From Rachycentron canadum (lineage: Eukaryota; Chordata; Actinopteri; Carangiformes; Rachycentridae), in assembly GCA_038496675.1 (NCBI GenBank), contig CM076658.1, positions 11,077,378-11,141,377 on the forward strand: a stretch of DNA of 64,000 bases, in the 5' to 3' direction. Positions 17,201-31,971 of the stretch are shown in pieces. The notes under the pieces are model-generated. The model saw only the letters and a list, made by a program, of their open reading frames with translations, made no database searches and was not told the DNA's origin. Every line of letters begins with the position of its first letter. Position 1 is the first letter of the stretch. The position numbers and the translations under genes are program-made.

Positions 17201-20200
17201 ATCACACATGAGAAAACACTGAGATGATGCATCTTCCATGCAGAGCAAGGTCACTCAGCCAGAACACAAAAACATTCATGCATGCACATTAACATTCATA
17301 CAAAAGAAAGTATCAGGACTGGTGGTATTAGCACGGGGGGGGCAGCACAGATAAAAGGGGAGCCAGGTGCAGTTAAATTAATAATATAAATTAAGAAGGT
17401 CAGGTTTACAGGTAGGCAGTTAAGAGACAACAGGTATCTAAATGCAGGTAGTGGGCATGGTAATAGGAAGAGTCCACAACATGAGCAGCACAAAGGGAAA
17501 TGCATTGAAGAAGAGCTGGTAAAAAGATATAAAGGAACAAAGGAAGGAAACGAGGAACAGACGAGACGTTTCAGTGATTGGGAATGGCAAACAAGGTGAG
17601 CAGGTGGATATAGGAAGAGGAAGAAAGTCCAGGGACATCTGGTATGTCAGGGAGGAGTATGACAGGAGGCAGGGGCAGAATGGCCAGCATAAACACTTCT
17701 TCAGTGGAGACTTTTACACATCCCTTTAGTAGTCCACATGTGAGCTCAAAGGGGATTATACCTTCTCATTTTTCCACATTCTTCTTTGAAACTTGAATAT
17801 GTTGTGTTATAGAAAATCAGTTTTCACAGGCAATTAAAATGCACTAAAAACTGGATGTTTCGTCAATATTCAAGTGAATAGAATCAGTCAGGGTTAACAA
17901 AACTGCAAAATGGTGGTATCTCTTACAGTGTGTGTCTGTTAAAGCTCGTCAACACAAGATCTGTCCACTGTGTTAAGCTTGTGATATTTTATATTAGTAT
18001 TAGTACTAGTATTAGTTTTTTGAATTAGTGTTCACCTGATTTTGATTTAGTTGATATTTCGCCCTATCCTCTCAACTCTTACAAAGCAGTGTATCACTAT
18101 GGTGGTACATTTATGATACAGATCTTTGATGAGTTCAAGCACAGTCCACAGCCAGCCCATTACTCATGAATTTGTATTTATTACAGAGATTCATATTTAT
18201 TTTAGATTTTTATATTTCATCAAAGTCCTGTTGCCATGAGGTTAGGTCGTGGGTGAGAGAGAAATGATTCAGTTTCATCTCAGACAGAGCCACAATAACT
18301 CTGAACAGAAGTGATTATTTTTCCCACAAAAAAAAAAAAACTATTTATGTTCTCAAGGACAATTGAAGTTTGTCATGACCAGGTCAATAAGTACACGGTA
18401 AATAAGAGGAGAAAACACTGAAACACACTGCTAAAATAATACTTTTACCACATCTATTTCTATTAATTCCATCCAATCTTCATCTTCATCCAATTCATCA
18501 ATCAAAGGACACTACACATGGAAAGAGTTTAAAATGCGAAAAAGGTAGAAATAAAATGAACAAATTGGATAAGAAATTTTATCCAGCTATTACAGCTAGT
18601 CATATGCACATGCAGAGGCACTCACAGATGGGTTGTCCTTTTCCAAAGCCTTAACATTCACAGGATATACTGTAGGTACTTTATTCTCCACAGTTAGCAT
18701 ATAATTGCGTTTTGATGTACATCTACATACACATTAAACTATACTGTATTATTTTAGTAAAGCCAGGGGAATGTGCACCTGGAAAGTAAGAAAGGATGTA
18801 CACAAGGAAAATAATTTTCTCATAAATTATTGCAAACAAAAAATCAACTGTGTCCGTTGTCCATTCGTAAATATGTTTTGCCATTATGTGTTGTCAGAAG
18901 TTTGAGTCTCATTTAAAAACATCAACGAGAGAAACAAAAACAACACAAACAGACTTTAATACATGACACAGAATTAACAATTGATTTTTTTTATGCCTGT
19001 TTGTGTGTTCACAAGCATAGCACTTTTTTTTCTTTATTTATTTCTCTTCTCTCATCTATTTTCTACTTATTTAGCAGGTATAAACAATATTCAGAGCAAT
19101 GAAACTGATGAAAAAAACAAAAAATATAGCTTTCTGCCCCCTTTCATTCTACCTCTGCTCTGGCCACAGCATTGGTCTCACAAAACACATTCTTAGCCAT
19201 AATGACTTAAATTAACACAAATTACTAGGATAAATTGATGATATTTTATATCCAAATGGTCAAAGGTCAACTTCACTGTGACATCATAGTGTTCTGCAAG
19301 AATGCTTAGCCATTATTCAATGCAGTAACACGGGAAGAGGAGATTGTGGGTGTATTTCCTGCAACTTGGCTGGTTAGTGGAGGCACACAACAGCAAGGCA
19401 GTAATTCTAGTTTTATCTTTCCTTTTAACTGTGGCCTCATGGTAATTTTATGCATATGCTGATGTTGCAGTTTTTATCAATTATAAAATCTTCATTAGCA
19501 ACTTTCTTGTTGCTTATGCATAATGAATGCTCAGTTCAGAAATACAAAGAGACCAAAGCTAAAAACACGATTAAAGAGCATACGCTCTTCAATGTTCTCC
19601 TTTGATGAAACAGAGAGAGAGAGATGAGCCTGATAAAACAATGACAGAGGATGTCCTCTACTGTGATTCTGGATGTTTACATCACAGTGTCCTGGAGCTT
19701 TTTTCATACACTGTCTGAGAAAGGTGTTGTCAGAGCTATTGTGTGTGACGTGTGTGTGATATTGTGTATAAGAAGTCAGAAAAAGACAGAAAAACAGAAT
19801 AGAAATAGGTTTCGTAGGATTGGTGATTATATTCATAATGATTTTGTTTTTGCCTTTTTTAAATTCTTGTGTGATGCCTAAATTGGGGGTTATGGAGTTA
19901 CATTTTTTTAAAAAACTGTATTTTGCACTATTTGCAACTATCTTTGCAATTGTGTTCAGTGCTACTTTAAATTGGACATAAACTACTACTGTGCACAGTA
20001 CTGTAACTGTAAGTCAGTGTTTTGGAACGTGAAGAAAAAGTCCTGTGTGTGTGTCGTGAGGTCTCATTATAATTAATTCTTACTCTAGCTTAGGGTTTGA
20101 ATGATGGATAGCAATACATTATGGGAATTATCTGCTTGGCTGGAATCATTCTTTATTCATCAGGTTTCTTGCCAGTAATTACACAACTTTATAAGCATGT

Positions 20201-23200
20201 GAAGTTATGTATACATGTCACCTACTTATAATTTAATATTAAATGTTTTTTTCTGCCCATCATGAAAATAACATTTTCACACCCCCTTTATTTCGCCAAC
20301 AATCCTGCAGAAACAGTAATTCACTTTTCTGACGTACATGGCACACTCATGACATGACTCTTATCCTTGGCTGAACAACACTCCACATCCTATTTTACTC
20401 CTAATCAGTGATGCAGAGAAGGCTGCAATTACTGTGTGGTCATTAGCACTTCTGATCACTGAACTGTGCATCTCTCACTCTCTCTACTACCTGTGCATGA
20501 CAGCTACCAGTGCTGTGCATCTCCCTGAGTCAGCATGTGGGAGGGAGTCATTACCAACCCGATCCAAATGAACTTGAATGCAGAGAGCGGTTGTATTTTA
20601 CATTTTTCCAACTCTGACCTAGATTCAGTCATTTTCATTATCGCGCAGCATCTTGTCAGTTTCACTCTATGCGGCTCTTATTAGTGTTGTTTTCAATTCG
20701 TCATTGTCAACACACAGCTGAGAATTAAAGTTTATTCATGTCTTTGGAAACAGCAACACACAAAATAATTTAGCAAAAACCTTTGTGAACTGTCTGCTTT
20801 ATCAGTAGATTGCATGAGTTTCCCTAGTTTTTGTGCAAATGTAAATAGTAAAATTTCCTCTTAGCACTTAAAGGCATTAAAATAAAAGAAATTGTAATTA
20901 AGTTTTTATTAGAATATCAAATCTGTATTTAAGAAAAGCGTTTGACGTTTGACCATAGAGAATAGCCTAAATTTCCAACTTTAATTAAATACAATAATAC
21001 CAGTAAATTGATCAGTTGTCTTATTGCTCTTTATTGACTTAGACTTTTCTTCTCCATGCTCCAAAGCCTCCAGCTTAGTCAGAGAGTGAAACTACAAGAC
21101 CTCAATGAGACAAGGTGAAGCAGCAGGGTAATGGAAGCCCCGTGGACACAGATGAACCTGAAGGTGGAAAGTTGAGCAGATTTACAGTTCTGGTCATATT
21201 TTTAGATGAGGGAGGCAAAGTGCTCATCGCAATGATGTGATGTTTATTATGTGTAGGGATGAAAGCGCCCTTGCAGGCCTTGGACTTCCAGGGCGCAGAT
21301 ATTGCTTTTCATGTGTCATTAATTCAAGTCGTCATTGCTGGCAGGCCTGAGCGGTCGTCCAGTTGCTTTGATAATTAAGTGTTACCTCTGCAGAGAGGTA
21401 GCACATGTACCAAGCACTTGTCATGACCATCATGGCAAAGACAATCAAACAGTCAAGGAAGCCTTTAAGTGTGATTCAAATTAAACAATCACGGAGACAG
21501 TGTTAAGCTTTTACCACTTACCTTGAAGAAACAAGTTAACGAGAATATTTCAGTGCAGGGCTGAGGCAGAGAGGGAGAGGTGAGACTTAACTTAACCATC
21601 TCAGAGTATTGATTAAGGCTCCGACATTAATACTTGATAAGAGGATTGATACTGTATCAAACAGAAGAAGCGATTAAATCAAATTCTTTACCTTTTACAT
21701 TCTACTTTCATTTTTCACATGGATTAAATGAGCGAGATTAATAATGAATTAACATTTTTTTTTATTTTGAAAGCACATGGTAAAGCTGCTCGATCAATAA
21801 TTTGATATTGAAGGAGGCTAAAGCGGCCATGTGTAATGTGAAAGGGGTTGTTCGTGGTAATGAACCCACAGAGATTTATCACCCATCTTTGCAGTTTCCC
21901 AGAGTTCTATGAAGCTTTATAGCAGCTTTCAGCTCATTGTTTTAGATTTATGGCCCACAACTTTTGTTTTGTTTCAGTCCTTATATCCAGACACAGCCAG
22001 CAGCTGTTTTAAGCCAAAAAGGTCTAAATACTCATTGTATACTACCTCATACCTCAACATCAGGCAGCCTTACAGACAATGGAACATTTAGAAGCTGGAT
22101 GTTTCATTGAGGAATTAGTAGAGACCAAAAAGAGAGGTAAAGGAGAGTGATTATTTGACTTCAACTCCAAACTAACGTTGACATGTACAGGTTTCATTAA
22201 ATAAAACAAGAGTTGCATACTGCATATGTTGGGACAGACCTCAAAAGAAAAAAACAGCATGACATTCTATTCAGATTATGTGATAAACTTTAGGGACTAT
22301 GAGCAATAATAATCTTTGCCATTATCTACAATCTCTGTGATTTTTATTTTATCACACAGTGCTTATCTGAGTAAAGATGTGTTGTATTTTGTGTGAGTGT
22401 TTGCCCGGTTTTCAGAAGTTTTAATCACTTTGAGGAAGATTTTTTTTCCTGCTATGTGCTGTCTCTTCTGTTGGGAAGAGGATTAGTGCCCCAGTTCTAT
22501 GCAAAAATCTGCTGCTTGATACACGATGCACCAAACAGGGAGCCCTGAGTTGTCTTCATGCATTTATTGTTCAGTGCACATTGATTGAATAACTGAGCCC
22601 TTTCAGGCCACTGCAATATTACCATTTGGGAAAGATGAAAAAGCTTTGCATGTGTATGAGTTGTAATGAATATTTGTCTTTGTCCATTTGGCTTGGTACT
22701 GTGTGATATGTAGTATGGATGGAGCTTATCGTCCCTCTCTAAAAGCCACTCTAGTTAATGAAAGCTGTGCAGCACGCCAGAGCAGGCTTGCAGCTTCTCT
22801 GCTGCTGCTGTCAAATACTTGCTGCTCTGGCAAATATGAATCTCCAGTCGTCTGATTCAGCTCTTATAGTGTGATTAAAGTATGGCATTTGGTCAAGTGG
22901 CTGGCTCGGACCCTTGCACTCAAGACACAGTTTCCTGGAAGCAGGCTTGCATTGACTTAGATCTTTCTATGGTAAGAAATGGTCTTATATTAGGCACTGC
23001 AATGCAGAGTTTTCTTCATGAGTTTTTATGGTCATTATTATTATTATTCTTTTTTTTTTTTTTTACTTAAACCAATAACACTGTGAAAATTCTCCTGTTT
23101 TCTTAATTTGATTCATGCCATCACATCTGATAAATAACCCTGTACTTATTCTGAACTGTGTGCCATCACAAACTCTCAGATCCCAGATGTGCTGTCATGG

Positions 23201-26200
23201 AGCTGAACTTCTGCTTCCCAGTCAGCTTTTGATCAGCGTGAGATCACCCCCTAGACTGAAGTAAAAAGAGGAGAGGCAAAACACCTCATACTGATCTAGT
23301 TAAATGTAGTAATCAGTGTGATGAGAATGACTCAGCTGGTGCAGCAATTCAAAGATTTTGTGTTTAATGTCCCCATGAGGCCTGTTTGGTGGCTGAGCAG
23401 TGCAAGTGCTCCAGTTATCAGAGAGGCAATTAACTTTGGCTCTGTTTTCCCTCTAATTGAGAAAAGAACATTCAACTTCTGTACTATAAACAGTCCATAA
23501 AAAAGTAATTGTGCAACACTTGAAGATTTTTACCATAAATTCTTTAGTGTTTGTTGATCAGGAGCTGCCTGATCAGCAAGTTCATGAAAATTGCTTTGAT
23601 GAGTGGTTGTTGGCTTTATACCACTGCTGTAGCTTTTATGTTGACTTGCAAAACATATTTGGCCTTAGATTCACTCTTTTAACTAGTTTAGCACTCAGTG
23701 TCACCAATCTTTAACTCAGTATAGCAAGAAGAGCATGTGCACTTTATGTTTTCATTCAAGCTTACTTTGTATTTTTGGTTTGTATCATCAGTTCCAAGAA
23801 TCACAGCAAGGAAGCAGAATAAAGAGAAAAGTAAAATGTTCAATGATCATATAAAGAATGCAGACCTGGTTAGCCTTGTTGTTAATTCATGGGGTAGTTT
23901 CCTTGCCTGTGTGTATCCGTGTGTGTGTGTGTATGTGTGTACCACTTTACTCTGACAAACTGACATATCCAACAGTGATGTAGAAAATACCAGCAGAGGT
24001 GCCTGGCTCTGTTGTTTCTCAATTGATACCTGTAAGACCTGATGAGTGGACAAGCCCAGGAATAACCACCTGGAGTTGATTTATTAAAACAACCTGGAGA
24101 AAGGTCATCTGTCCTTATCTGGGGCGAGCTGGTGACAGGTAAGTTATACTGTGGGGAGGCTCGGTGAGACTGCCTGCCTCACACTGCTCCCCAATTTGGA
24201 TTCGGTGGTTGACTGAGCATCTGACACACTTTAGGTGTAAGCACAGGTAGAGTCACCTTCATGGGGACTAGTCTTGTGCCAGCTAGACGACTTTCTTCTG
24301 GCGTGCATGTATGTAATAAAATGTTAATCCATAGAATATGTTTCTAGTAACAACATATTTACTGCTGGTGTACTCTGCATCTTCCCTCTGCTGCCGCATC
24401 AGTCAGATGTGCTGTGAGAGAGATTTGAATAATCTCACTGAACAGATTGCAGTCCAGATTGCCTCTTAAATTCCTGCATTTATAAATAGGTGCTTGTTCC
24501 TGTGTCATTTGCAAAAATTATTATAGATATTTGATCAGCGGAGCAGATAATTAAGGACAGATACTTGTTTTCATTGTTCAATATGTCATTTAAAGTTACA
24601 ATTACAAAGTTATAAGACATGTTTTCCCTTTAATTTTAATTTAGTGCAGTCAATGTTTACTTCTTAATATGTAATGGCCATAGAATAATGACGGCATCAG
24701 TATTGGAGATTGATTTCCTATAGGCTTTGCTTTCACTATGCAATTTACAGTGCAGAGGAAGTGTGTCTAGCATTACGCAAGAGGAGGATAGCGATAGAGG
24801 TGGCGGAAATAGCGGACACTGTAACAACAGGAGTTAGACTCTATCCAGCAAAAGAAAAAGAATAGTGTTGTAGGTGACGGCAAAGAGACAGAGTGATAGA
24901 CGAAGTAAAACAAGAGTGAAGCTCAGACCGGTCTTCACTCAGTGGAGAGCACTCTGGATTGAAAGCCCTCAAAACCAACATTGAGTTGACCTTATTTTTA
25001 CTAGATCAGCAAATAACTAAACCTGTTTACTTATTAATAGAGCTTTGTGTTTCATTCTGCCTTTATCACTGCCCTGAGGTCACGGTTTCTGGTACAAATT
25101 GGGATTCTAGCAGTTTTTTTTTTTAGCTTTGGATGGTAGCCTGGGTGATAGCAGGAGCCATGTTGCTAACAGACCCGGAGACAGCCAGAAAAACGAACCA
25201 GAAGCCACAAGGAAACTGGGACCTGCCAAAAACAAGAGAGACCTGACGGTGCCTGCCACGGAATTAGATGCTATTTGTGGTGGTAGTCTGTGAGGTTTTA
25301 TTTCATATTGTGATTGGTCAGGTAGCCCAGTCCTGACACAAATCAACACTCAGCTTTTTTCCAATGATTTCCTTTGCGCTCTCCTGTGTTGTTGGTCGTT
25401 TCTATAGGTTGTGAGGAAAACAGAAAAGGAAAACAAAAAAGGCTGTGTGGATTTCTCTACCACTATCTGTTTTATATTTTAACATCTTTTATATTTTATA
25501 GAGGCAGAAAACATCAGATATGGTGTGTTTTGTTGTAGGTTATGTTGACTGCACAATAGTTTATTTCCCACAAGTAAAGGATTTCCCCCTTTAGATCAAT
25601 TTCTGTTCACACCCGCCAACAATATTGCTGTATAAATTGGATCCCAGGCCACAGTATAATAAGAATGGATTGAAAATCTGTCCTAACAACAGTACAGCAC
25701 TAGAGAGTAGAGTACCATCTTGCAGCATCACAGAGTGCTGGTGTGGAACAAATAGCATTATGTCCCAGCACGTGTTGTGATACAGCACATCAACCTCATC
25801 ATAGGGCTACGATGTCCCTCAATGTGAGTCAGTCCTCTCGAGGTGCCAGATGAATGGCTATAAAACAGAGCTGTAAATCCTGCTCACAAATCCAGGGATC
25901 AGTTAACTTCTCATCAGTCCTCATTCTGCAATGGAGAGTAGACTTTTCTTCATTCATCATTCTGTGATAAGCCTCTCCTCTCATGTTTATAATCTGAGCT
26001 GTGAATTTATTTACTTTCCCTTCAAGGGTGGTGAAAGGAAATTGTCCTAACACTGGAGACATTCGTTTCACTTGGAATGCCAGACATGTCTGTGAATCAT
26101 AATGACTTACAGAGGGAGGAACAATACTAAGTGCTGAGTGCTTCATTTTGAACAGTGCACTTGAATTATCAGCAAATGCCTTTTTCTTCTCAATGTCATC

Positions 26201-29200
26201 AAGAAGCAGATTATCCCTTTGTTAAATATTTCAAGCTGGAGTACAAACGCATACATATTAATGCCATATGACATAAATTAGCATTGATTCTAGTTCTCAC
26301 ATACCTATTAAAAGCTAGTATATTGAAAAAGCCGGGTGTGTTGAGAGCTTTCAGCACCTACATGTAGAAAAGTTGCAGGGTCGTTTCAGGCCTGGGAATG
26401 TATTGCAGAGTGCCAACATGACTAATGGGCCTAACCTGGATCCCCTATCGACTTGCACAGAAATACTCAGGGATTGATTTGACTGCTTATGCCACTGCCA
26501 TAATCTCCCCTCCAATGATACGGTTTCATGGCTATTTGTAAAACTGCTGCTGCAGCCTCTTTTTTTTTAAATGTCAGACGTAATCTCAAATGTGATCATG
26601 TTGGCTGCTCAGTGAGGAGCAATGTGTCAAGTTAATCCTTTAAATTGAACCTACTGTATCATCACTGCATTACACAAATGGATGGATGTTTTTTTTTTTT
26701 TTTTTTGGTGGCTGTTGTAGCGGAGAGGTGTGACAAAAGTTTATAAGAGACAAACTAAGTAAGTGTTTCATGTGAAAAATCATGCAATTGAAATATTACT
26801 TTGTCCATTTGACCACGACATTAAAAGGAAAGAAGCTTCACAAAAGTTTAATTTAAAGACAGGAAGAAAATTAAAGGCCAAAGAAAAAGTTGCGATTTTA
26901 CAAATTGTCTCATTGTGACAGCTGGATTCTGCATTTTATTTTTTGATCTTCTTCTTCAGCACTCAACATTCACGGAGACACCACAGGAGTCCACAAATAC
27001 TAGAAACACAGGGATTCAATTGGAAGCCTGACTGTGATCGTGACAATATGAAAGGATATTTAATAGACTTATCCAGGGTATAGTTACAAACAAATTACAT
27101 GCTTAAAATATGGCTCCACCAATCCTTCAACCCTCAAAGTAAAACTAACATTCAGCAGAAATTTAGCTTTTATTTATTTGTGCTCATTGTAGACTACCTA
27201 GATTGAACGTCTTTGAAAATGCATAACAGTCACCACAGCAAACGCCTGCATGCGCTTGATTATTTGTATTTACTGAGTCGCAAAGTGAGTCCTGGAGCTA
27301 TCTTTGCTCTCCCAAAGTGAGAAAGAGAGAGTGAGAGATGGAGAGAGAGAGAGAGCGTTGAGCTCTAAGCAGCGGTTCCAGCACAAGACTGGCCTTTCCA
27401 TGTAGATGATTGATTCAGGTGCGGTGAGGAGGAAGAGGAGGGATCAGGCTTCGGGCTGTGTCCGTTAATCACACTGTATTACCACACAGGAGGCATTTAT
27501 CACCAAACACCAAAGGCTTCGGTCCACGGGGAACACTGAAACCAATCTCATCGCTTACATGCAATCCATCCAGGCCCACGAAAAGCAGCAGCACTGAGTG
27601 CAACCACATCCATTTTCTCTGTAAAAGGGGGATGTTCCAAGGAAAAAGTGAGAGGCAAAGAACAGAGAGGTTTAAAGAGACTTTAGGATGAGTCCTTGGA
27701 CACCCCTTTTTTGTCATTATTACCTGATCCAATGTCACAGCCATTTGTGGTGCTGGTTTCGCAGAAGGAAGTGCAAGCATTCGGCTCTGCCCCCAGGTGC
27801 TCAGAGCTAAAACAGCCCAGTGTTAGAAAAACATAAATGGCTACGTTAGTGGGGGACTTGTTTCAGGTGCTGGGATGATACATGAGATACATTTCATTTT
27901 ATCTTTCATAGTGACAATTACAAGGTAAACACTAGAACTGCAGTGTTCATGGTACGAGGTAATCTACCAGGAATGTGTGAAATAAGGTGCCTCTGTACAA
28001 CAGGTCTATCATCATAAAAGGTAAAGTAAAATCTAATTGTTTCCTAAACGCTACAATTATTGGGGAAAGGTTAAGCCCTCAGTGGGACGTGTGTTTTTTT
28101 TCTGGAAAATAGTCAGCAGCATGAGATTTTTATAATTGGCTAAAACATTTGAAACCACTGTTGCACTCATTTCAGGAACCTGAGTGAGTTCAGATTCATG
28201 TTGACTTACAGCTTCATCTTTTATCAGACCTTTGTGGGTTTCGCATGGAGGCTGCAGGTTTCTGTTGTATGAATACACACGATGCTTAATGCATTTTCTC
28301 TGCTGGCCCGCTAATTACCATCACTTCATGCCTATTGCTCTCTTTACATGTAATCAGTTGCTATTGTAGTGTGTGATGTCAGTGCTGCGCTATATACAAC
28401 AAGTTTGTCTGCAGGGAGTCTTATATCAATCTGACATTTACATTGAGATGCAAAGCGTGTGACCGAGTTAGGGCTACATGTCGGACTCCTGGTGAAATTG
28501 TTTAAAAGGAAAGGCACAGATCCGCAGTCCCTCAGGACCTTCACACTGATGCCTGATAAGTTAGAGCAAACAGATGCCACAGCTTTGATGAGCGGCTGTG
28601 TTTTGTCACGTTAAGAAGACAAACAACGTCTAAGCGAGGGTAACCGCTGCTGTTTTTAATTAACACACCACACTTGCAATCACAGCAATAAACTTATCTG
28701 CTGTGTTGTGTGGGGAAAGTAGATCAAAGTCAAAGCTATCCCAGCAGTGTGCTTTTGAGGTGAGCTTTCTGCTTTCTCTCTCTCTTTTTTTTCTTATTTT
28801 TTTTTAAATATGAGAGCTACGGGAAATATGCAGTTCAGCTTTTTAATGTTGCTCAACATTTGGGGGCTTCAGTAGAACAGTAGCAGAATGAAATTCCCCT
28901 TGTCTTCACCGAGTTGTAGTTCATCCAGAAATGTGTATTCATGTCAGCAAATGGAATTGAAACAACCAAGAGGGGTGTCCTGCAGTGTCAGTAACAGTTA
29001 TTGAAGTGCAGTGGAAGGGAGAGAGTGACATTTAACAGCGTGAGGATGAGCAGCCTCTGACCAGCTTGAATGCAGCAGACACACTGGCACATATCGAAAC
29101 AGGCTTACAGTGTCGCTGGTGTTCAGGGGGAGCTGAGAGGAATGGGCCACAGAGCCGAGGGAGTTATTTCAGCTAGCCTCCACCTTACCACAGTCAGGGG

Positions 29201-31653
29201 AGACAAACAGGAAAATCAATACTCCCACTCAGGACAGTTCACTTCAAGGGCCTCCCTCGGCGCCACTGTCTGTCAGAGTCAGTCCCTCAAGCAGGATGGG
29301 ATGGAACTGCTGACAAGGTAGGTGTCAGAGCACAGTGATTACACTGTTAGAGAGCAAGTGAAGTCTTGCTCAGTACCCTGGACAGCTCCAGAAAGCCACA
29401 GATAAAGAACTCGGGCAAAACCTTGGCCCAAACCTGATCTGACCATCTGTTTCACACTTTTAAAACATGTTCTCATTACATTTCAGGGAGCAAAGATTAT
29501 TATTATTATTCTGCCTGAGATTTTTACAGTTATTGCCATTATCTCCTCTTACAACTCCAACAGCCTTTTTCTCAAGCATGAACAAAGCATTCACAAACTT
29601 TATCTGAAGTAACAACTGACTTCTATACCCACCATAGGTATAGGGAATGGCCCCAACTACACAACCATTTATGGTATTTTAGGGTAGGTCAGGGTTTAGA
29701 GCCACAGGCCTGGATATATATCCCCACTCTGACTCTCTCAGATGTCTCTTTAGCAGAGCGGAGCTCATCCATTTGTTAAAACCACAAGTAGAGCTTGGTA
29801 TGACTCACAAGTCATGTTTAGGGAACCAAGTTGTTGTTTACACCAGACAAATCAGATTCTGGTTTCAGGCTTTGGGCACAGAGGGGATTACAGAAGATCT
29901 CAGACCTTCATAGATGTAACACCAATATGTCCTTTGAAAATCTGATAGAAAAAACCGGGAAACTCGAGCTCATTTGGACGAATATATTAAATATTTATTT
30001 CACTCCTTTTTCATTCAGTCATTGATGAACTGGCAATTTAAGATCCCTATGCTAAAGGAAATATCTCAATAATATATAGGAAATTTAAGGGGCTTCCTGG
30101 TGGTCTAGAGGATAAGGTGATCATTGTAAACCACATTCTCCCCAGCTTACATCCAACCAGAGACCTTTGTTGCATATTCTCCTGTCGCTCACTGTCTTCT
30201 TTTTCATGTAAGCTAACTACTGAAGACATACAATGCTCCCAAACTTAGAAAATAAATAAGCACAATCAACATTAAAAACTTCTGTGCTCAGCATCTGCGC
30301 TTAGTACCGCAAATGCTTCCTGGTGGCAGACAACAACTCTGAACGTACAACTTGGCATGCGTACCTTTTTCATGCCTCCAGCAGTAGCCCTGTGCATGGG
30401 GAGTGAGTGGGAGATAGACCACCAGCCATGTTTCTCCTAAGTATTTTCTGTGTGTATAGAGACTGAGGGAGGGTGTGGGCATCAGTGAGTGCTGCCAGTG
30501 GTAATGAAGCCACCACTATAAATTGGCTAGTCATTCATGATTAACTAGCGTGTCATGCCTGAAGTAATTGCCTTAATTAGCTATTGAACAGGTTTCAGGG
30601 TTAATAGGACAACAGGTTGGCAGTGAACCTGATTTACTGTTGGAAGTTAATGATTTTACTCTCATCTTCCCCTCATTCCTCGAAATGATTTGATTAACAG
30701 CATGGGAGAAACAGATCCCCTTGTTTGTTAATACAAAATCAATTTCATGCCCGGCTGAGCTATCTCTGACAGTGTTTTTGTTGGACGAGCAAGGTCTTCA
30801 GTCAGCCACTGGAGACAGGACAAACACACAGAGGCCTGTAGACGGTAAATCTGCCTCTCTGAGTGCAGTGCAGTCATAGTGTTGGGAAGCTGGCGGCGCT
30901 CCCATCCTGCCCACAAATTTACCTCCACTAAACTTTCCTGTCATGACTAGCAGCCAATCCAGTGTGTTTTCCCTGAGACTGTGTCAGAGGAATAAGCCTA
31001 TGCGAGTAATTGGGAAGCAGGTACCGTAAAGTCTCCCCTGTGAGGCAAGATCAATGTGTTTGTAAGTGTGTTTCATGTGATATGCCAAAGGGGAGGAAGT
31101 GTAAAGACATTGTCCTCAAATCCTCATATGCCAAGGCCACTTAATTGGCAAAACTTTGATCCTTCATTGAATAGAGGTCAAAATATAACATCCTTTTTAC
31201 TGTTAACCTCCATTTTTCTCCCTGAAACTAGTTTAGACAAACAATTTGGCTCTGCTTCATTGTGGCATATTGTGCCTGCAGCATGGCTTGGGTATTTTGG
31301 CAGAGCACAAGCTGGTTTCAGAGCAGTTGCAGAAATATTATAGCCTTTGATTTTCTTTTTTCTACAGATTGCTTTAGCATATAAATATCCACGATTAGAA
31401 GTGGTTGGCCGCTGCAGTATGCATCCTGCATGTGAAAAGTGATGTAGTAAGTCAGTTTATTTGGTCTCACTATTATAGCAACAATTAAAAAAGAAATTAT
31501 ACAGTACATGGAAACACAGCTGTTTGTTCCAGTTTTGTTGAAAGTCTCTGTTTTTTTCTTTGGGGTATGAAATCAGACTCGTGTGCTCCATACACTTGAC
31601 GGTTCTCAACTTTTTATGCACATGTTGTAGACCTACTACCTGTGATTCTCATT
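14210..31653. other. hs6st3 intron 1, segment without recognised genes
   Basis: Unique-looking AT-rich DNA. Notable only for homopolymer runs (A13 near 18330, T17-18 at about 26689 and 23048), a GC-rich patch at 16230-16370, a purine-rich stretch at 17450-17600 and a GA-rich run at 27318-27355. Small open frames up to 109 codons match nothing I know. Confidence 0.6.
27318..27355. repeat. Imperfect (GA)n run
   Basis: GA dinucleotides interrupted by AAA, GT and ATG, purine-only for most of its length. Confidence 0.9.
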
Positions 31654-31968
31654 CAGAGCTGCAACGATTAGTTGGCTAATCAATTAGTGGAGTGACAGAA
31701 AAAAATGTACAAACAACTATTGGGTACTACATTAATTGTTATCCATTGTTTCAGCTTCTTAAGTGTGATTTGTTGTTTTACTCTGTTTTATATCTTAGTG
31801 AACTGAAAATATTTGAATTTTGGACACTTGATCCAAGCTGTTTTGTAACATTATCTTGGGCTTAAATAAACTGTGACGGGTATTTTTTTACTATTCACGA
31901 ATGATTAATCAGTTAAAAAATATTTAATAGTAATCATCAGTAAATATATTTTCAGATTAATCTTTCAG
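31654..31968 (+). mobile_element. Non-autonomous DNA element of a common teleost family, forward copy
   Basis: Begins CAGAGCTGCAACGATTAG and continues with the order of blocks of a very common fish repeat: TAATCAATTAGT, TTGTTTCAGCTTCTTAAGTG, CTCTGTTTTATATCTTAGTG, AACTGAAAATATTTGAATTT and a TGACGGGTATTTTT block. Its ends in other fish look like those of hAT-type miniature elements, but I cannot confirm the superfamily. The copy is old and has no coding capacity. Confidence 0.7.
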
Positions 31969-31971
31969 TCT

